Numbered from the stretch's first letter, positions 1 through 8,121 are shown. The stretch is DNA of 64,000 bases from RUG14515 sp045117995 (GCA_045117995.1 JBGUOH010000001.1:72686-136685); one strand, 5' to 3'. Translations and numbers: made by a program. Notes: a model not told the origin generated them from the sequence alone.

Positions 1-2
1 AA

Positions 3-458
3 TGGCCAGTCTACTGGGTGGCTGTTGTCGGTGCAATGCTTGGTGGCATTTATCCATGTTTCATCGGATTCAAAGGTGGCAAAGCTGCTTCCTGCATGGT
101 TGGAATTACCTTGACTACATCTTGGTTTTTTGGTGTTATCGGTGCGCTTTCCTATTATTTCACATTAAAGAAAAGTGGTTATGTTTCATTAGCTTCTATC
201 ATTACTTCCATTCTTAACGCTACTGTTACTTGGATATGGGCAATCTTGGTTGCTTTAAAGGTTTTCCCAAATCCAACCGTGGGTTTCCCATGGCTCTTCA
301 TCATCAATTTTGGACCAATGCTTTACTGCAATTTCGTCTATGCAATTTTGATGACAATTATTAGTGTGGTTTTGACCATCAGACACCGCACAAACATTGG
401 CAGAATCAAAGCGGGAACCGAAAGACAAATCACTTGGATGAAAGTAAAAAGCAAGTAA
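3..458 (+). CDS. plsY: Glycerol-3-phosphate acyltransferase PlsY, C-terminal part
   Basis: PlsY moves an acyl group from acyl-phosphate to glycerol-3-phosphate, the first step of phospholipid synthesis at the membrane. The reading frame is open to the left window edge, so the N-terminus is missing; a GTG at 18 is internal to the family fold. Visible family motifs are the FKGGK phosphate loop, YVSLASI, and the closing RHRTNIGRIKAGTE. Several hydrophobic membrane segments lie between them. The residue before IYP is Gly, where I remember His in most PlsY proteins. It converges on the next gene, and a strong two-way terminator follows. plsC lies at 46.6-47.4 kb. Confidence 0.88.
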   Translation, partial: WPVYWVAVVGAMLGGIYPCFIGFKGGKAASCMVGITLTTSWFFGVIGALSYYFTLKKSGYVSLASIITSILNATVTWIWAILVALKVFPNPTVGFPWLFIINFGPMLYCNFVYAILMTIISVVLTIRHRTNIGRIKAGTERQITWMKVKSK

Positions 459-494
459 TTAATTAGTAGAGTTAATAACTTTGTTATTATAGAC

Positions 495-526
495 AAAAGC
501 ACTCATAACCGAGTGCTTTTATTTTT
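495..526. terminator. Bidirectional intrinsic terminator
   Basis: The 10-base arms AAAAGCACTC and GAGTGCTTTT enclose ATAACC. The A-run on one side and T-run on the other let it stop both plsY (plus) and the converging lipoprotein gene (minus). Confidence 0.85.
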
Positions 527-543
527 CGTCAATTTTTAGCCTC

Positions 544-1026
544 TTACATCTCTAAATATATGAGGTAGGCTGTACTAGTTTCAGCGTAGTAAATAAGCGC
601 CTGTTCAAAAGGTTCTAAACGTGGACAATAATATGAATAAGACTTCGTAAAATCGAGCTTGTATTGTTCGTCAAATGAAGAGTAATCATTTTCCATCCAC
701 TGCTGCAAAAAGTTGTTTACCGCTGTTTCAAATTTATCGCTATTTTGGTTTTGTAGGGAGTTCTCCCCTGTCTTAACGTTATAGAACTGACTAATGAACT
801 CTTCTTTCTTGTTTGAATTAGAATAATCAAGCACGCAGTAAACAGGGCCACTTGAATCAAAACCTCTAATATCGTCATAGTAAAAGAGAATCTTTCCGTC
901 GGTAAGATATTTGAGCTCGGTCTTTTCTTCAATCCTCATAAGCTCTTGCTTGCTTCTAGAAACACAGCCGACAAGAGAAAAAGATACGAGTAATATAATA
1001 GGCGCTTTCTTTACTATTTGTTTCAT
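544..1026 (-). CDS. Hypothetical lipoprotein, 160 aa
   Basis: The function is not recognised. The N-terminus is a lipoprotein signal peptide: KK near the start, a hydrophobic stretch, and lipobox LVGC at about residues 18-21, so the mature protein should be anchored outside on the membrane. The rest is a polar, aromatic-rich globular domain of about 135 residues with no motif I can name. There is no Shine-Dalgarno sequence; TATAAT lies 8 bases before the ATG, so the mRNA is probably leaderless. It stands alone, between a two-way terminator and the yneF terminator. Its size and style recall the lipoproteins at 38.2-39.4 kb, but I see no convincing sequence match. Confidence 0.75.
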   Translation of the reverse strand: MKQIVKKAPIILLVSFSLVGCVSRSKQELMRIEEKTELKYLTDGKILFYYDDIRGFDSSGPVYCVLDYSNSNKKEEFISQFYNVKTGENSLQNQNSDKFETAVNNFLQQWMENDYSSFDEQYKLDFTKSYSYYCPRLEPFEQALIYYAETSTAYLIYLEM

Positions 1027-1034
1027 ATATTAAG

Positions 1035-1040
1035 ATTATA
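1035..1040 (-). promoter_or_regulatory. -10 element of a leaderless promoter (lipoprotein 544-1026)
   Basis: On the minus strand TATAAT is followed by CTTAATAT and then the ATG. Transcription should start at or next to the start codon. The -35 is weak: TTGCAA at a 15-base spacing is the best candidate. Confidence 0.6.
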
Positions 1041-1078
1041 AGAGAATATAGATATTTGCAAAAGTTTGATATAGGCAA

Positions 1079-1108
1079 CAAAAAAGCGCTCGTTGGAGCG
1101 CTGTTTTT
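1079..1108 (-). terminator. Intrinsic terminator after yneF
   Basis: The 7-bp stem AGCGCTC/GAGCGCT with a 4-base loop is followed on the minus strand by a T-run. It ends the efp-yneF transcript. Confidence 0.8.
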
Positions 1109-1119
1109 GATTTGTTCAA

Positions 1120-1335
1120 TTATTTTCCTTGATTCATGTTTCTCATGATTTCACGGATTTGTTTTTCACTTGGGGTACGACCCATGCTTCTGAACATCGC
1201 GCGAATCATTTTTTCATTAACAGGAGGGTTTTCTCTGAGTTGCTTTTGGAAAATGTAGCGGGTCACAAAGAAACCGATAACTGCACCAACAATAACCATG
1301 CCGATGCATAATAAGACGATTTGCCAAGGTTGCAT
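1120..1335 (-). CDS. yneF: UPF0154 (YneF-like) membrane protein, 71 aa
   Basis: This is a small single-pass membrane protein of the UPF0154 family; its role is unknown. Residues 5-28 form one transmembrane helix. The tail carries the family signature ENPPVNEKMIRAM followed by GRTPSEKQI, and the length fits the family. A good Shine-Dalgarno (GAGGGGGAG) precedes the ATG. It sits 17 bases downstream of efp and probably shares its transcript, ending at the hairpin at 1079-1108. Confidence 0.85.
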   Translation of the reverse strand: MQPWQIVLLCIGMVIVGAVIGFFVTRYIFQKQLRENPPVNEKMIRAMFRSMGRTPSEKQIREIMRNMNQGK

Positions 1336-1352
1336 TGTCTGCTCCCCCTCTA

Positions 1353-1910
1353 TTAGGCTCTGCCGTCGTATTCGCCGTTATCTGTACGAACGAGAACTTC
1401 TTCGCCTTCTTCAATGAATAATGGAACTCTAACCACTAAGCCTGTTTCTAATGTAGCTGGCTTTGTTGGTTTGTTGACTGTGTCACCTCTGACGCCTGGA
1501 TCACATTGTGTAATCTTTAATGTGACTTTAGCTGGTAAGTTAACACCGAGGATTTCGCCATCATAGGAAGTGATTTCCACGACTTCGTCGCCTTTTAAGA
1601 ATTGTTTTTCCCATTGGAGACGTTCAGCTGGGATTTCAACTTGTTCATAAGTTTCTTGATCCATGAAGACGAAGAAATCGCCACTGTCATAGAGATATTG
1701 CATTTGTCTCTTGTCTAAACGAACGTTTTCAACCATGTAACCGGAGTTACGGGCTAATTCGTTAATTGTACCTGTACGGACGTTTTTAACTTTGACTTTA
1801 GCAACCATCTTTCTCATCGCAGTTTTATTTAATAAAATATCTAAAACTTGGTATAAATTGTTTTCATCGATGAAATAGTTGCCTGGTCTTAATTCTGTAA
1901 CATTAACCAT
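1353..1910 (-). CDS. efp: Translation elongation factor P, mycoplasma-type loop
   Basis: EF-P binds stalled ribosomes and helps form peptide bonds at proline runs. From the ATG at 1910 the protein has 185 residues, the usual length, with a three-barrel layout; the end GEEVLVRTDNGEYDGRA is typical. AAAGGAAAG lies upstream of this ATG, so I prefer it to the TTG at 1931. The loop that normally carries the modified Lys in PGKG reads NKTAMRK at residues 28-34, with Met at the aligned position. As I remember them, mycoplasma EF-Ps carry a similar NKTAMR loop, so a classic Lys modification is unlikely. Confidence 0.93.
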   Translation of the reverse strand: MVNVTELRPGNYFIDENNLYQVLDILLNKTAMRKMVAKVKVKNVRTGTINELARNSGYMVENVRLDKRQMQYLYDSGDFFVFMDQETYEQVEIPAERLQWEKQFLKGDEVVEITSYDGEILGVNLPAKVTLKITQCDPGVRGDTVNKPTKPATLETGLVVRVPLFIEEGEEVLVRTDNGEYDGRA

Positions 1911-1963
1911 ATAATTTATCTTTCCTTTCAATAAATTTCCTTGAATATTATATCAAATATTCA

Positions 1964-2602
1964 TTATTTGACAAATGGATTTACTTTTCGCTCAATCCCA
2001 AGTGTTGAGGATGAGCCATGTCCTCCATAGATTTTTGTGTCTTCTGGTAAGGCTAAAACTTTAGCCATAGAGTTTCTTAATTCCTTAGGCATCGCACTTG
2101 GTAAGTCACTACGGCCAATGCCATGCATAATAATGAAATCACCAGTGAACAAAACACCACTTTCTTTGAGGTAATAACATACGCTTCCCGCTGTGTGATA
2201 TGGAACGGTGATGACCTTAATATCTTCACTTAAAAAGTGAAGAACTTCATTATCCGCTAGGGTGTTAGCCTTGCTTTTAATGATAACGTTTTCACCTAAA
2301 AAGTCAGAGCAATTCGCGCATGTATCTGTTAGTTTATCTTCATCATCAAAACCGATATATAAAGGCGCATTAAATGCTTTCACTAAAGCATCCACACCAC
2401 GCATGTGATCAACATGCCCGTGGGTCAATAAGATGGCTTTGAGCTTGAGACTATTTTTCTTAATATAATTAACGATTCCTGGATAGTCTTTTGCGGGATC
2501 GATAACGACACAGTTATTATCGGAGTCACTTAAAAGATACGTATTAGCGTATAGCTCATCAGTCACTTCGTAGATAAAAGGGACGACATTAATCATAGGC
2601 AC
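1964..2602 (-). CDS. MBL-fold hydrolase (YqgX / glyoxalase II-like)
   Basis: This is a metallo-beta-lactamase-fold hydrolase of about 212 residues. The metal motif THGHVDH is at residues 60-66, the later ligands are in FTGDF, and GGHGSSS is near the C-terminus. Family members cleave thioesters such as S-lactoylglutathione or related thiols, but the substrate cannot be read from sequence. I place it in the cytoplasm, as there is no signal peptide. The start is uncertain: GTG at 2602 or ATG at 2596, neither with a Shine-Dalgarno, and both right behind the rpmG terminator. The B. subtilis neighbour yqgX is of the same type. Confidence 0.83.
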   Translation of the reverse strand: MPMINVVPFIYEVTDELYANTYLLSDSDNNCVVIDPAKDYPGIVNYIKKNSLKLKAILLTHGHVDHMRGVDALVKAFNAPLYIGFDDEDKLTDTCANCSDFLGENVIIKSKANTLADNEVLHFLSEDIKVITVPYHTAGSVCYYLKESGVLFTGDFIIMHGIGRSDLPSAMPKELRNSMAKVLALPEDTKIYGGHGSSSTLGIERKVNPFVK

Positions 2603-2625
2603 AAAAAAATAGGCATATGCCTATT
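2602..2625 (-). terminator. rpmG: Intrinsic terminator overlapping the rpmG stop codon
   Basis: The perfect palindrome AATAGGCAT/ATGCCTATT is followed on the minus strand by seven T. Its upstream arm reaches into the rpmG stop codon, and its T-run touches the GTG start of the next gene. Confidence 0.75.
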
Positions 2626-2791
2626 ATTTCTTCTTCTCACGATGGAGAGTAACTTTTTTGCAACGTGGGCAATATTTCTTCAATTCTAAACGATCAGCGT
2701 GTTTCTTTTTATTTTTAGAAGTGAGGTAATTTTCCTCGCCACATTCTGTGCATTTAAGTGTTAATGAGATTCTATCATCTTTGCTTGCCAT
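2624..2791 (-). CDS. rpmG: 50S ribosomal protein L33 (zinc-binding form)
   Basis: This is a small, basic protein of the large ribosomal subunit, 55 residues from the ATG at 2791. An in-frame extension to 2848 exists, but AAGGAG lies just before 2791 and the family starts there. Two CxxC pairs, CTEC and CPRC, mark the zinc-containing version of L33. Its promoter reads TTGCAT, 16 bases, TAAGAT (2821-2848), back to back with the ispG promoter. A terminator follows at once, so it is probably transcribed alone. Confidence 0.93.
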   Translation of the reverse strand: MASKDDRISLTLKCTECGEENYLTSKNKKKHADRLELKKYCPRCKKVTLHREKKK

Positions 2792-2820
2792 TTGATTTTC
2801 TCCTTCAAAGTCGCTTAAAT

Positions 2821-2848
2821 ATCTTACCACAGGTAAAATATAATGCAA
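2821..2848 (-). promoter_or_regulatory. rpmG: Promoter of rpmG
   Basis: On the minus strand: -35 TTGCAT, 16-base spacer, -10 TAAGAT. The same two hexamers occur at the rpsT promoter (17-base spacer). Confidence 0.6.
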
Positions 2849-2874
2849 ATATATTTTTTATGAATAAACTAGGT

Positions 2875-2880
2875 TATAAT
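2875..2880 (+). promoter_or_regulatory. ispG: -10 element of the leaderless ispG promoter
   Basis: TATAAT is followed by ATCGGCAT and the ispG ATG, with no Shine-Dalgarno. The -35 is not clear. Confidence 0.6.
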
Positions 2881-2888
2881 ATCGGCAT

Positions 2889-3938
2889 ATGAAAAGAACA
2901 GAAACCAAACAAGTGAAAATTGGTCGTCTTACCATAGGCGGACAAAATAAAGTTTTAATCCAATCAATGTGTAAACATAAGACTTCACACGTTGATGAAG
3001 TAGTCAAAGAAATTAATGAATGCGCAGCATTAGGCGCAGATATGATGCGTTTATCAGTCTTAGATGAAGAAGACGCTCAAGCATTCAAAGAAATAAAGAA
3101 GCAAGTGAAGATCCCTCTTATTGCGGACATCCACTTTAATCCTAATTTCGCTATTATGGCGATTAAAAATGGCGTCAGCAAAATCAGAATTAATCCTGGA
3201 AACATTAATGACGAAGCCAAGATCAAAGAAATCGTTGAGCTCGCTAAAAAGAAGAACGTCGCCATTAGAGTGGGCGCTAATTCAGGCTCTGTGAATGCAG
3301 AAATTGACCAATTTGATATTCCTTTATCTCATAAATTAGTGTTTTCTGTTAAAAAACATGTCGATTTATTAGAAAAATACGATTTCCACAATATCGTTAT
3401 CTCTTTAAAGGCTAGCAACGTCAAAGAAACAATCGATGCCTATCGTCTCGCTAGTGAGTTATTCCCATATCCATTACATATTGGTTTAACAGAAGCAGGT
3501 CCTTTAGATATTTCCTTAATCAGAAGCACAGCGGCATTATCACCTCTTCTTTTAGAAGGTATCGGTGATACAATCAGAATTTCCATTACCGGCAGAGCGC
3601 AAGATGAAGTCATCGCCGCCAAACGCTTGCTCCATGACTGTGATTTATATAAAAATTATCCTACATTAGTGTCTTGTCCAACATGTGGTAGAACACAGGT
3701 GAACGTTCAAGAGTTAGGAAGAAAAGTCTTTAAGTACCTCGAAGATAACAGCATTAATCTTCATGTCGCATGCATGGGCTGCGTAGTTAATGGTCCAGGC
3801 GAGGCTAAAGGCGCGGATATCGGTATTGCGGGTGGCAAAGGCCAATACGTCATCTTTAGAAAAGGCGAAGTCATAAAAAAAGTGCCAGAAGCCGAAGCTT
3901 ATGACGCTTTAATAGAAGAAATTAATAAATTACGCTAG
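2889..3938 (+). CDS. ispG: 4-hydroxy-3-methylbut-2-enyl diphosphate synthase (GcpE)
   Basis: IspG reduces the cyclic diphosphate MEcPP to HMBPP, the next-to-last step of the MEP isoprenoid pathway, using a [4Fe-4S] cluster. The TIM-barrel part begins at the N-terminus (IGGQNKVLIQSMCKHKT). The cluster ligands are in the C-terminal part: SCPTCGRT and ACMGCVVNGPGEAKGADIGIAGG region. At 349 residues it matches the short bacterial form. The gene is leaderless: TATAAT is 8 bases before the ATG. It is one of few plus-strand genes here and converges on nfo, overlapping its end by 9 bases. No other MEP gene is in the window. Confidence 0.95.
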   Translation: MKRTETKQVKIGRLTIGGQNKVLIQSMCKHKTSHVDEVVKEINECAALGADMMRLSVLDEEDAQAFKEIKKQVKIPLIADIHFNPNFAIMAIKNGVSKIRINPGNINDEAKIKEIVELAKKKNVAIRVGANSGSVNAEIDQFDIPLSHKLVFSVKKHVDLLEKYDFHNIVISLKASNVKETIDAYRLASELFPYPLHIGLTEAGPLDISLIRSTAALSPLLLEGIGDTIRISITGRAQDEVIAAKRLLHDCDLYKNYPTLVSCPTCGRTQVNVQELGRKVFKYLEDNSINLHVACMGCVVNGPGEAKGADIGIAGGKGQYVIFRKGEVIKKVPEAEAYDALIEEINKLR

Positions 3939-4820
3939 ATATTTATCTTTCCAGCCATCAATGAATTTCTCGTCCCTTAGCATTCTGATTTCATCAGAGT
4001 AAGGGGCTTTTTCATTAATATAAGGTGTTTCTAAGATTTTTGGAATGTTTCTTAATAAAGAATGATTAGCGAGTTTACATAAGGCTTCGAAACCGATTTC
4101 GCCATAACCAATGTTCTCATGACGGTCTTTATGTGCGCCTCTAATGTTCTTAGAATCGTTAAGATGGACCACTAAAAGGCGGTCTAGACCGATGATTCGA
4201 TCAAACTCGGCTAATAATTCATCTGGATCGTTTACGTTGTAGCCTGCGTCATGTACGTGGCATGTATCAAGGCAAACACCTAAACGGTTTGTGTACTCAC
4301 ATGTATCAAGAATCTTTTTGACGTCTTCAAAGCAAGTACCGATTTCAGAACCTTTGCCCGCCATAGTTTCTATGGCGATTTTGACATCAGTGCCATCTTG
4401 AGAAAGAACGATGTCTAGGTTCTCTGCTAAAGTCTTAATAGCTTCTTCAGCACCAAGACCTAAATGGTTACCTGGATGTAAGACAATCATCTTCGCGCCA
4501 AAGGCGGAGGTTCTTCTTAATTCATTAATTAATGTTTTATTGGTGAGTTCTAATAAGTCAGGGCGATTCTTATTAGCGGGATTGATAATGTAAGGAGCAT
4601 GAACCACAATATGGTTTTCATCAAAACCTTGCTCTTTGAGCAAAGCACGTCCTTCTTCAATCTTTAATTCATTTAAAGGTTTACGATAAGAGTTTTGTGG
4701 CGCGCCTGTATAAAACATAAAAGCAGTTGAGCCGTAGCTCATCGCTTCCTTAACGCTACCTAAATAGTAATCAGGAGCGTTCATGCCAACATGTGAACCA
4801 ATTAATAAATCTTTAGCCAT
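3930..4820 (-). CDS. nfo: Endonuclease IV (AP endonuclease)
   Basis: Endonuclease IV cuts DNA 5' to abasic sites in base-excision repair, using three zinc ions. The TIM-barrel signatures are visible: HAPYIINPAN, a VLHPGNHLG segment with a metal His, ETMAGKGSE, LDTCHVHDAGY, and VHLNDSKN followed by HKDRHENIG. From the ATG at 4820 it has 296 residues, close to the family norm. The longer frame to 4874 would run back into ppiB. The start lies one base after the ppiB stop, so ppiB-nfo are co-transcribed. The tail overlaps the convergent ispG end by 9 bases. Confidence 0.94.
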   Translation of the reverse strand: MAKDLLIGSHVGMNAPDYYLGSVKEAMSYGSTAFMFYTGAPQNSYRKPLNELKIEEGRALLKEQGFDENHIVVHAPYIINPANKNRPDLLELTNKTLINELRRTSAFGAKMIVLHPGNHLGLGAEEAIKTLAENLDIVLSQDGTDVKIAIETMAGKGSEIGTCFEDVKKILDTCEYTNRLGVCLDTCHVHDAGYNVNDPDELLAEFDRIIGLDRLLVVHLNDSKNIRGAHKDRHENIGYGEIGFEALCKLANHSLLRNIPKILETPYINEKAPYSDEIRMLRDEKFIDGWKDKYLA

Positions 4821-4821
4821 A

Positions 4822-5298
4822 TTATTTCTCAATTCTAATGTCTTTAATGACAACTGCTTCAAGCGGTCTATCATTTGGACTTGTTCTCAATGATGCAACA
4901 GCATCAACAACTTCGATGCCAGAGATGACATGACCGAAAGCAGCATATTGACCGTCTAAGAATTCACCATCCTTATGCATGATGAAGAATTGGCTACCAG
5001 CGGAGTTAGGATCCATCGCTCTAGCCATTGAGATAACGCCTCTCTTATGAGAGATAGGGTTGTTAACGCCGTTAGCAGCGAATTCACCTTTGATGCAATA
5101 GCCAGGACCACCTGTGCCATTTCCCTTTGGGCAACCGCCTTGAATCATGAAGCCTTTGATGACTCTATGGAATGTTAAGCCCTTGTAGAAGCCTTTTTCC
5201 GCAAGCTTCACAAAGTTATCAACGGTTAATGGCGCATGTTCTCTATCTAATTCGACTTCTATAGTGCCAAATTTGTTAATTTCAATGATTGCTTTCAT
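4822..5298 (-). CDS. ppiB: Peptidyl-prolyl cis-trans isomerase, cyclophilin type
   Basis: This cytoplasmic cyclophilin speeds proline isomerisation during folding. The single 158-residue domain has the signatures FHRVIKGFMIQGG (catalytic Arg), MARAMDPNSAGSQFFI and LDGQYAAFGHVISG. There is no signal peptide. A strong Shine-Dalgarno (AAGGAGA) precedes the ATG. It leads into nfo one base later. Confidence 0.93.
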   Translation of the reverse strand: MKAIIEINKFGTIEVELDREHAPLTVDNFVKLAEKGFYKGLTFHRVIKGFMIQGGCPKGNGTGGPGYCIKGEFAANGVNNPISHKRGVISMARAMDPNSAGSQFFIMHKDGEFLDGQYAAFGHVISGIEVVDAVASLRTSPNDRPLEAVVIKDIRIEK

Positions 5299-5345
5299 TT
5301 TTGATAATCTCCTTATATCAAAGATATATATTTACTAACTATCTA

Positions 5346-6119
5346 CTATAATATTACTTCAGGCATTTCCTCATGATCGACCATTAAAACATTCAATGTT
5401 GGGTCAATTTCTAAGAGGATTTTCTTCATTTGTGGCATGAAAATCTTCTCAACTTCATGTGGAACATCTAAGTAATTGAAATGTTCGTTGACGATTGCGC
5501 GTCTCACATGATGAGGAGCGTCGCCTGATATATAAATATCACAGCCTTCATCTCTAGCAATGAACCAGTCACGTGAACCGCCACCACCAATAATACCGAC
5601 TTTCTTAACTATCGCGTTACCTTCCTTGATTAATAAACCATAATCTACGTCTAATCTTGCTTTAGCAAACTTAGCGAATTCATCAATAGGCATGGCTTCT
5701 TTGAGTTCACCAACACGCATGCAGAAATCTTTTTCTTCAGGGCAATAAACGTTTTCTAGACCCAAAGCTTCCGCTAAGGCTTCGTTCATACCATCTTTGC
5801 CGCTATCGAAGTTTGTGTGCATGCTATAGACTGGTACGCCTAAGGCGTCAATCTCATTACACAATTGTTCTTTGAGCTTATCCCATTTGAAAACCTTGGC
5901 TTTGGTACCGTAGATAAATGGGTGATGAGTAATAATTAAATCTGGTTTATTTTCCTTTGCTAAAGGAAGCACTTGATAATCAAAGTCTAAACAGAGAAGG
6001 ATATTATGCACTTCTTCAGGTAACTTGCCTGTCATAAGACCAACATGGTCATGATAAAACTTCGCATAGCGTTTAGGGAAACGTTTAGAAAGCTTTAAAA
6101 GAAGTTTTCTTGTGTTCAT
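5346..6119 (-). CDS. Nif3-like dinuclear metal protein (DUF34, YqfO)
   Basis: This belongs to the NIF3/DUF34 family, hexameric proteins with a two-metal centre; some are annotated as type 2 GTP cyclohydrolase I, but the true role is unsettled. Visible metal motifs are ITHHPFIYG (His pair), SMHTNFD and GDAPHHV. With 257 residues it lacks the extra central domain of the longest members. Its ATG overlaps the trmK stop as ATGA, so the pair is translationally coupled, as in the B. subtilis yqfN-yqfO pair after sigA. Confidence 0.88.
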   Translation of the reverse strand: MNTRKLLLKLSKRFPKRYAKFYHDHVGLMTGKLPEEVHNILLCLDFDYQVLPLAKENKPDLIITHHPFIYGTKAKVFKWDKLKEQLCNEIDALGVPVYSMHTNFDSGKDGMNEALAEALGLENVYCPEEKDFCMRVGELKEAMPIDEFAKFAKARLDVDYGLLIKEGNAIVKKVGIIGGGGSRDWFIARDEGCDIYISGDAPHHVRRAIVNEHFNYLDVPHEVEKIFMPQMKKILLEIDPTLNVLMVDHEEMPEVIL

Positions 6120-6778
6120 AAGTATCTCTCCAATTTATGCTTTTCGGCATTAAGAGTGTCGATTCTCGTTTGTGGTAAATTGCCACTAGCGATAATGTTA
6201 TCAATCTCGCTTATGCGAGTTTGATATTTCTCTTTAAATGTCGCTGATTTCTCACGTCTTAAGATTGGTCCGAATTCTAAATCTTCTTCACCAATAATGG
6301 CTTGGTCCGCTCTCACAAACTTGATGATTTCATAGAATATGTCATCTTCCTTGACGATCTTTTCATCAGCAATGGCAAAGCCCATCATACAGATTTCTTT
6401 TCTTGCTGTTGGGACAGCGTTATGTGCATCGATAATAATTGTTTGCACTCTCACAAGCTTTTCTGGATGTGCTTTTAAGATATTGACGATATTTAATCCA
6501 CCCATACCTGCGATAACAATGGTGCCAACATCACGAGTGATGTCCTTAATACCATCACTGAAAAGGGGAGTAATCTTATCGTTAACGTGATATCTAATAA
6601 GATTACTTCTTAATCTTTCAAATGGTCCTTCTTTGTTTTCCACAGCGTAGCCTTTACTGACTTTACCGGATTCAACAAGAGCAATCATGAGTTTACCATG
6701 ATCGCTACCGATATCGGCCACGACTGAATTTGGGACCATATCATGAATGATACGCAAGCGTTTGGATAGTTTAATCAT
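6116..6778 (-). CDS. trmK: tRNA (adenine22-N1)-methyltransferase
   Basis: TrmK methylates A22 of tRNA using S-adenosylmethionine. The Rossmann motif VADIGSDHGKL sits at residues 20-30, the second motif is GTIVIAGMGG, and the C-terminal third is a helical, charged coiled-coil-like tail. At 220 residues it matches the family. The ATG overlaps the sigA stop (TAATG) and its own TGA stop overlaps the nif3 start, giving a tight sigA-trmK-nif3 cistron chain. That TGA is good evidence for the standard genetic code. Confidence 0.92.
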   Translation of the reverse strand: MIKLSKRLRIIHDMVPNSVVADIGSDHGKLMIALVESGKVSKGYAVENKEGPFERLRSNLIRYHVNDKITPLFSDGIKDITRDVGTIVIAGMGGLNIVNILKAHPEKLVRVQTIIIDAHNAVPTARKEICMMGFAIADEKIVKEDDIFYEIIKFVRADQAIIGEEDLEFGPILRREKSATFKEKYQTRISEIDNIIASGNLPQTRIDTLNAEKHKLERYL

Positions 6779-8079
6779 TAAAGTTTTTCCTTATAGTCAC
6801 CTAAGCGTTTTGAACGTGTTGGGTGTCTGAGTTTCTTAATGGCTTTAGCTTCGATTTGACGAATTCTTTCACGAGTAACACCGAATTCACGGCCCACTTC
6901 TTCAAGAGTTCTTGGTCTATTATCGTCTAAGCCATAACGGAGTCTAATGACTCTTTCTTCTCTATCGCTTAAATCCTTGAGGATGGAATAGAGTTCTTCT
7001 TTTAAGAGTTGTCTGGTTGTGAAGTCCACTGGTGATTCGCTTTCCTTATCTTCGATAAAGTCGCCTAAGTGGGAATCATCTTCTTCACCGATTGGTGTTT
7101 CTAAAGAGACAGGTTCCATGGCGATACGTTGAATTTCACGAATACGTTTGGCGCTTAATTCGCCATTCATCGCTTCACTGATTTCTTCGGCTGTTGGCTC
7201 ACGACCATAATCTTGGATGAGTTGTCTTTGGATACGTGTCATCTTGTTGATGGTTTCGACCATATGCACTGGAATACGAATGGTTCTGGCTTGGTCAGCA
7301 ATCGCACGTGTGATAGCTTGACGAATCCACCATGTCGCATATGTGGAGAATTTATAACCCTTTGTGTAGTCGAATTTATCAACGGCTTTCATTAAACCGA
7401 GGTTACCTTCTTGGATTAAATCCAAGAATAACATACCACGACCCACATAGTGTTTGGCGATGTTAACGACTAAACGCAAGTTAGCGTTGATAAGTGTTTG
7501 TTTAGCTTCTTCATCACCACTTAAGATCTTTTTAGCTAAGATTGGTTCATCTTCTGCTTTTAAAAGATCGTATTTACCAATTTCTTTAAGATACATCTTA
7601 ACGGAGTCATTGATACGAACTTCACTACCTAAGTAGTCAATGTCGATATCTTCTTCAGCTTCTTCGCCTTCTTCAGCAAAGAAGTCATCATCTGGCTCTT
7701 CGTCAAGATTCATCTTGCTTTCATCAAAGTCTTCAAAGTCTTCATCTTCATCTTCGTCATCAGAGATAACTTCAATGCCGTTGTCTTTAAAGAAGTTGAT
7801 TAAGTCAGCGATTGTATCATCATCTAAATCGAATTGATTTAATGCATCATAAATATCACTTTGGTCAATGATGCCAGATGATTTAGCTTTCTTCAAGAGA
7901 CTGTTCTTGATGTCGTCTAAAGAAAGGATTTCACCATCTTCATCATAGATGCTTTTGACTTTCTTTTTCTTGTCGAGCTTTGGAGCGCTTGGTGCGCCTT
8001 CGCTCACTTTTGGGCGGCCTCTCTTTTTTGGCTTATCTTCTAAGACCGCTTCTGTTTTTTCTAGTTTTTTTCTACCCAT
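6778..8079 (-). CDS. sigA: Primary RNA polymerase sigma factor
   Basis: This is the housekeeping sigma-70 factor that directs RNA polymerase to promoters. Regions in order are: a Lys/Arg-rich N-terminus, a region 1.1-like segment (about 45-105), a very acidic stretch (about 107-150), region 2 with the -10 recognition segment KFSTYATWWIRQAITRAI, region 3, and region 4 ending in VTRERIRQIEAKAIKKLRHP for the -35. Residues 18-24 read KKRGRPK, an AT-hook-like motif I would not expect in a sigma factor. The ATG at 8079 has AAAGGGG upstream. It follows dnaG, the classic Bacilli order. Confidence 0.96.
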   Translation of the reverse strand: MGRKKLEKTEAVLEDKPKKRGRPKVSEGAPSAPKLDKKKKVKSIYDEDGEILSLDDIKNSLLKKAKSSGIIDQSDIYDALNQFDLDDDTIADLINFFKDNGIEVISDDEDEDEDFEDFDESKMNLDEEPDDDFFAEEGEEAEEDIDIDYLGSEVRINDSVKMYLKEIGKYDLLKAEDEPILAKKILSGDEEAKQTLINANLRLVVNIAKHYVGRGMLFLDLIQEGNLGLMKAVDKFDYTKGYKFSTYATWWIRQAITRAIADQARTIRIPVHMVETINKMTRIQRQLIQDYGREPTAEEISEAMNGELSAKRIREIQRIAMEPVSLETPIGEEDDSHLGDFIEDKESESPVDFTTRQLLKEELYSILKDLSDREERVIRLRYGLDDNRPRTLEEVGREFGVTRERIRQIEAKAIKKLRHPTRSKRLGDYKEKL

Positions 8080-8121
8080 AAATCAATGCCCCTTTCATTG
8101 GTTTAATTAATCAATTAATGT

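Noticed and set aside
6116..6778. Possible use of TGA as Trp (mycoplasma code)
   Set aside because: trmK ends in TGA within an ATGA overlap with nif3, and Trp is encoded by TGG in conserved motifs. The standard code fits.
7640..7837. Serine-rich plus-strand frame opposite sigA
   Set aside because: It is the mirror of the acidic codons (GAA, GAT) of SigA, with no ribosome site.
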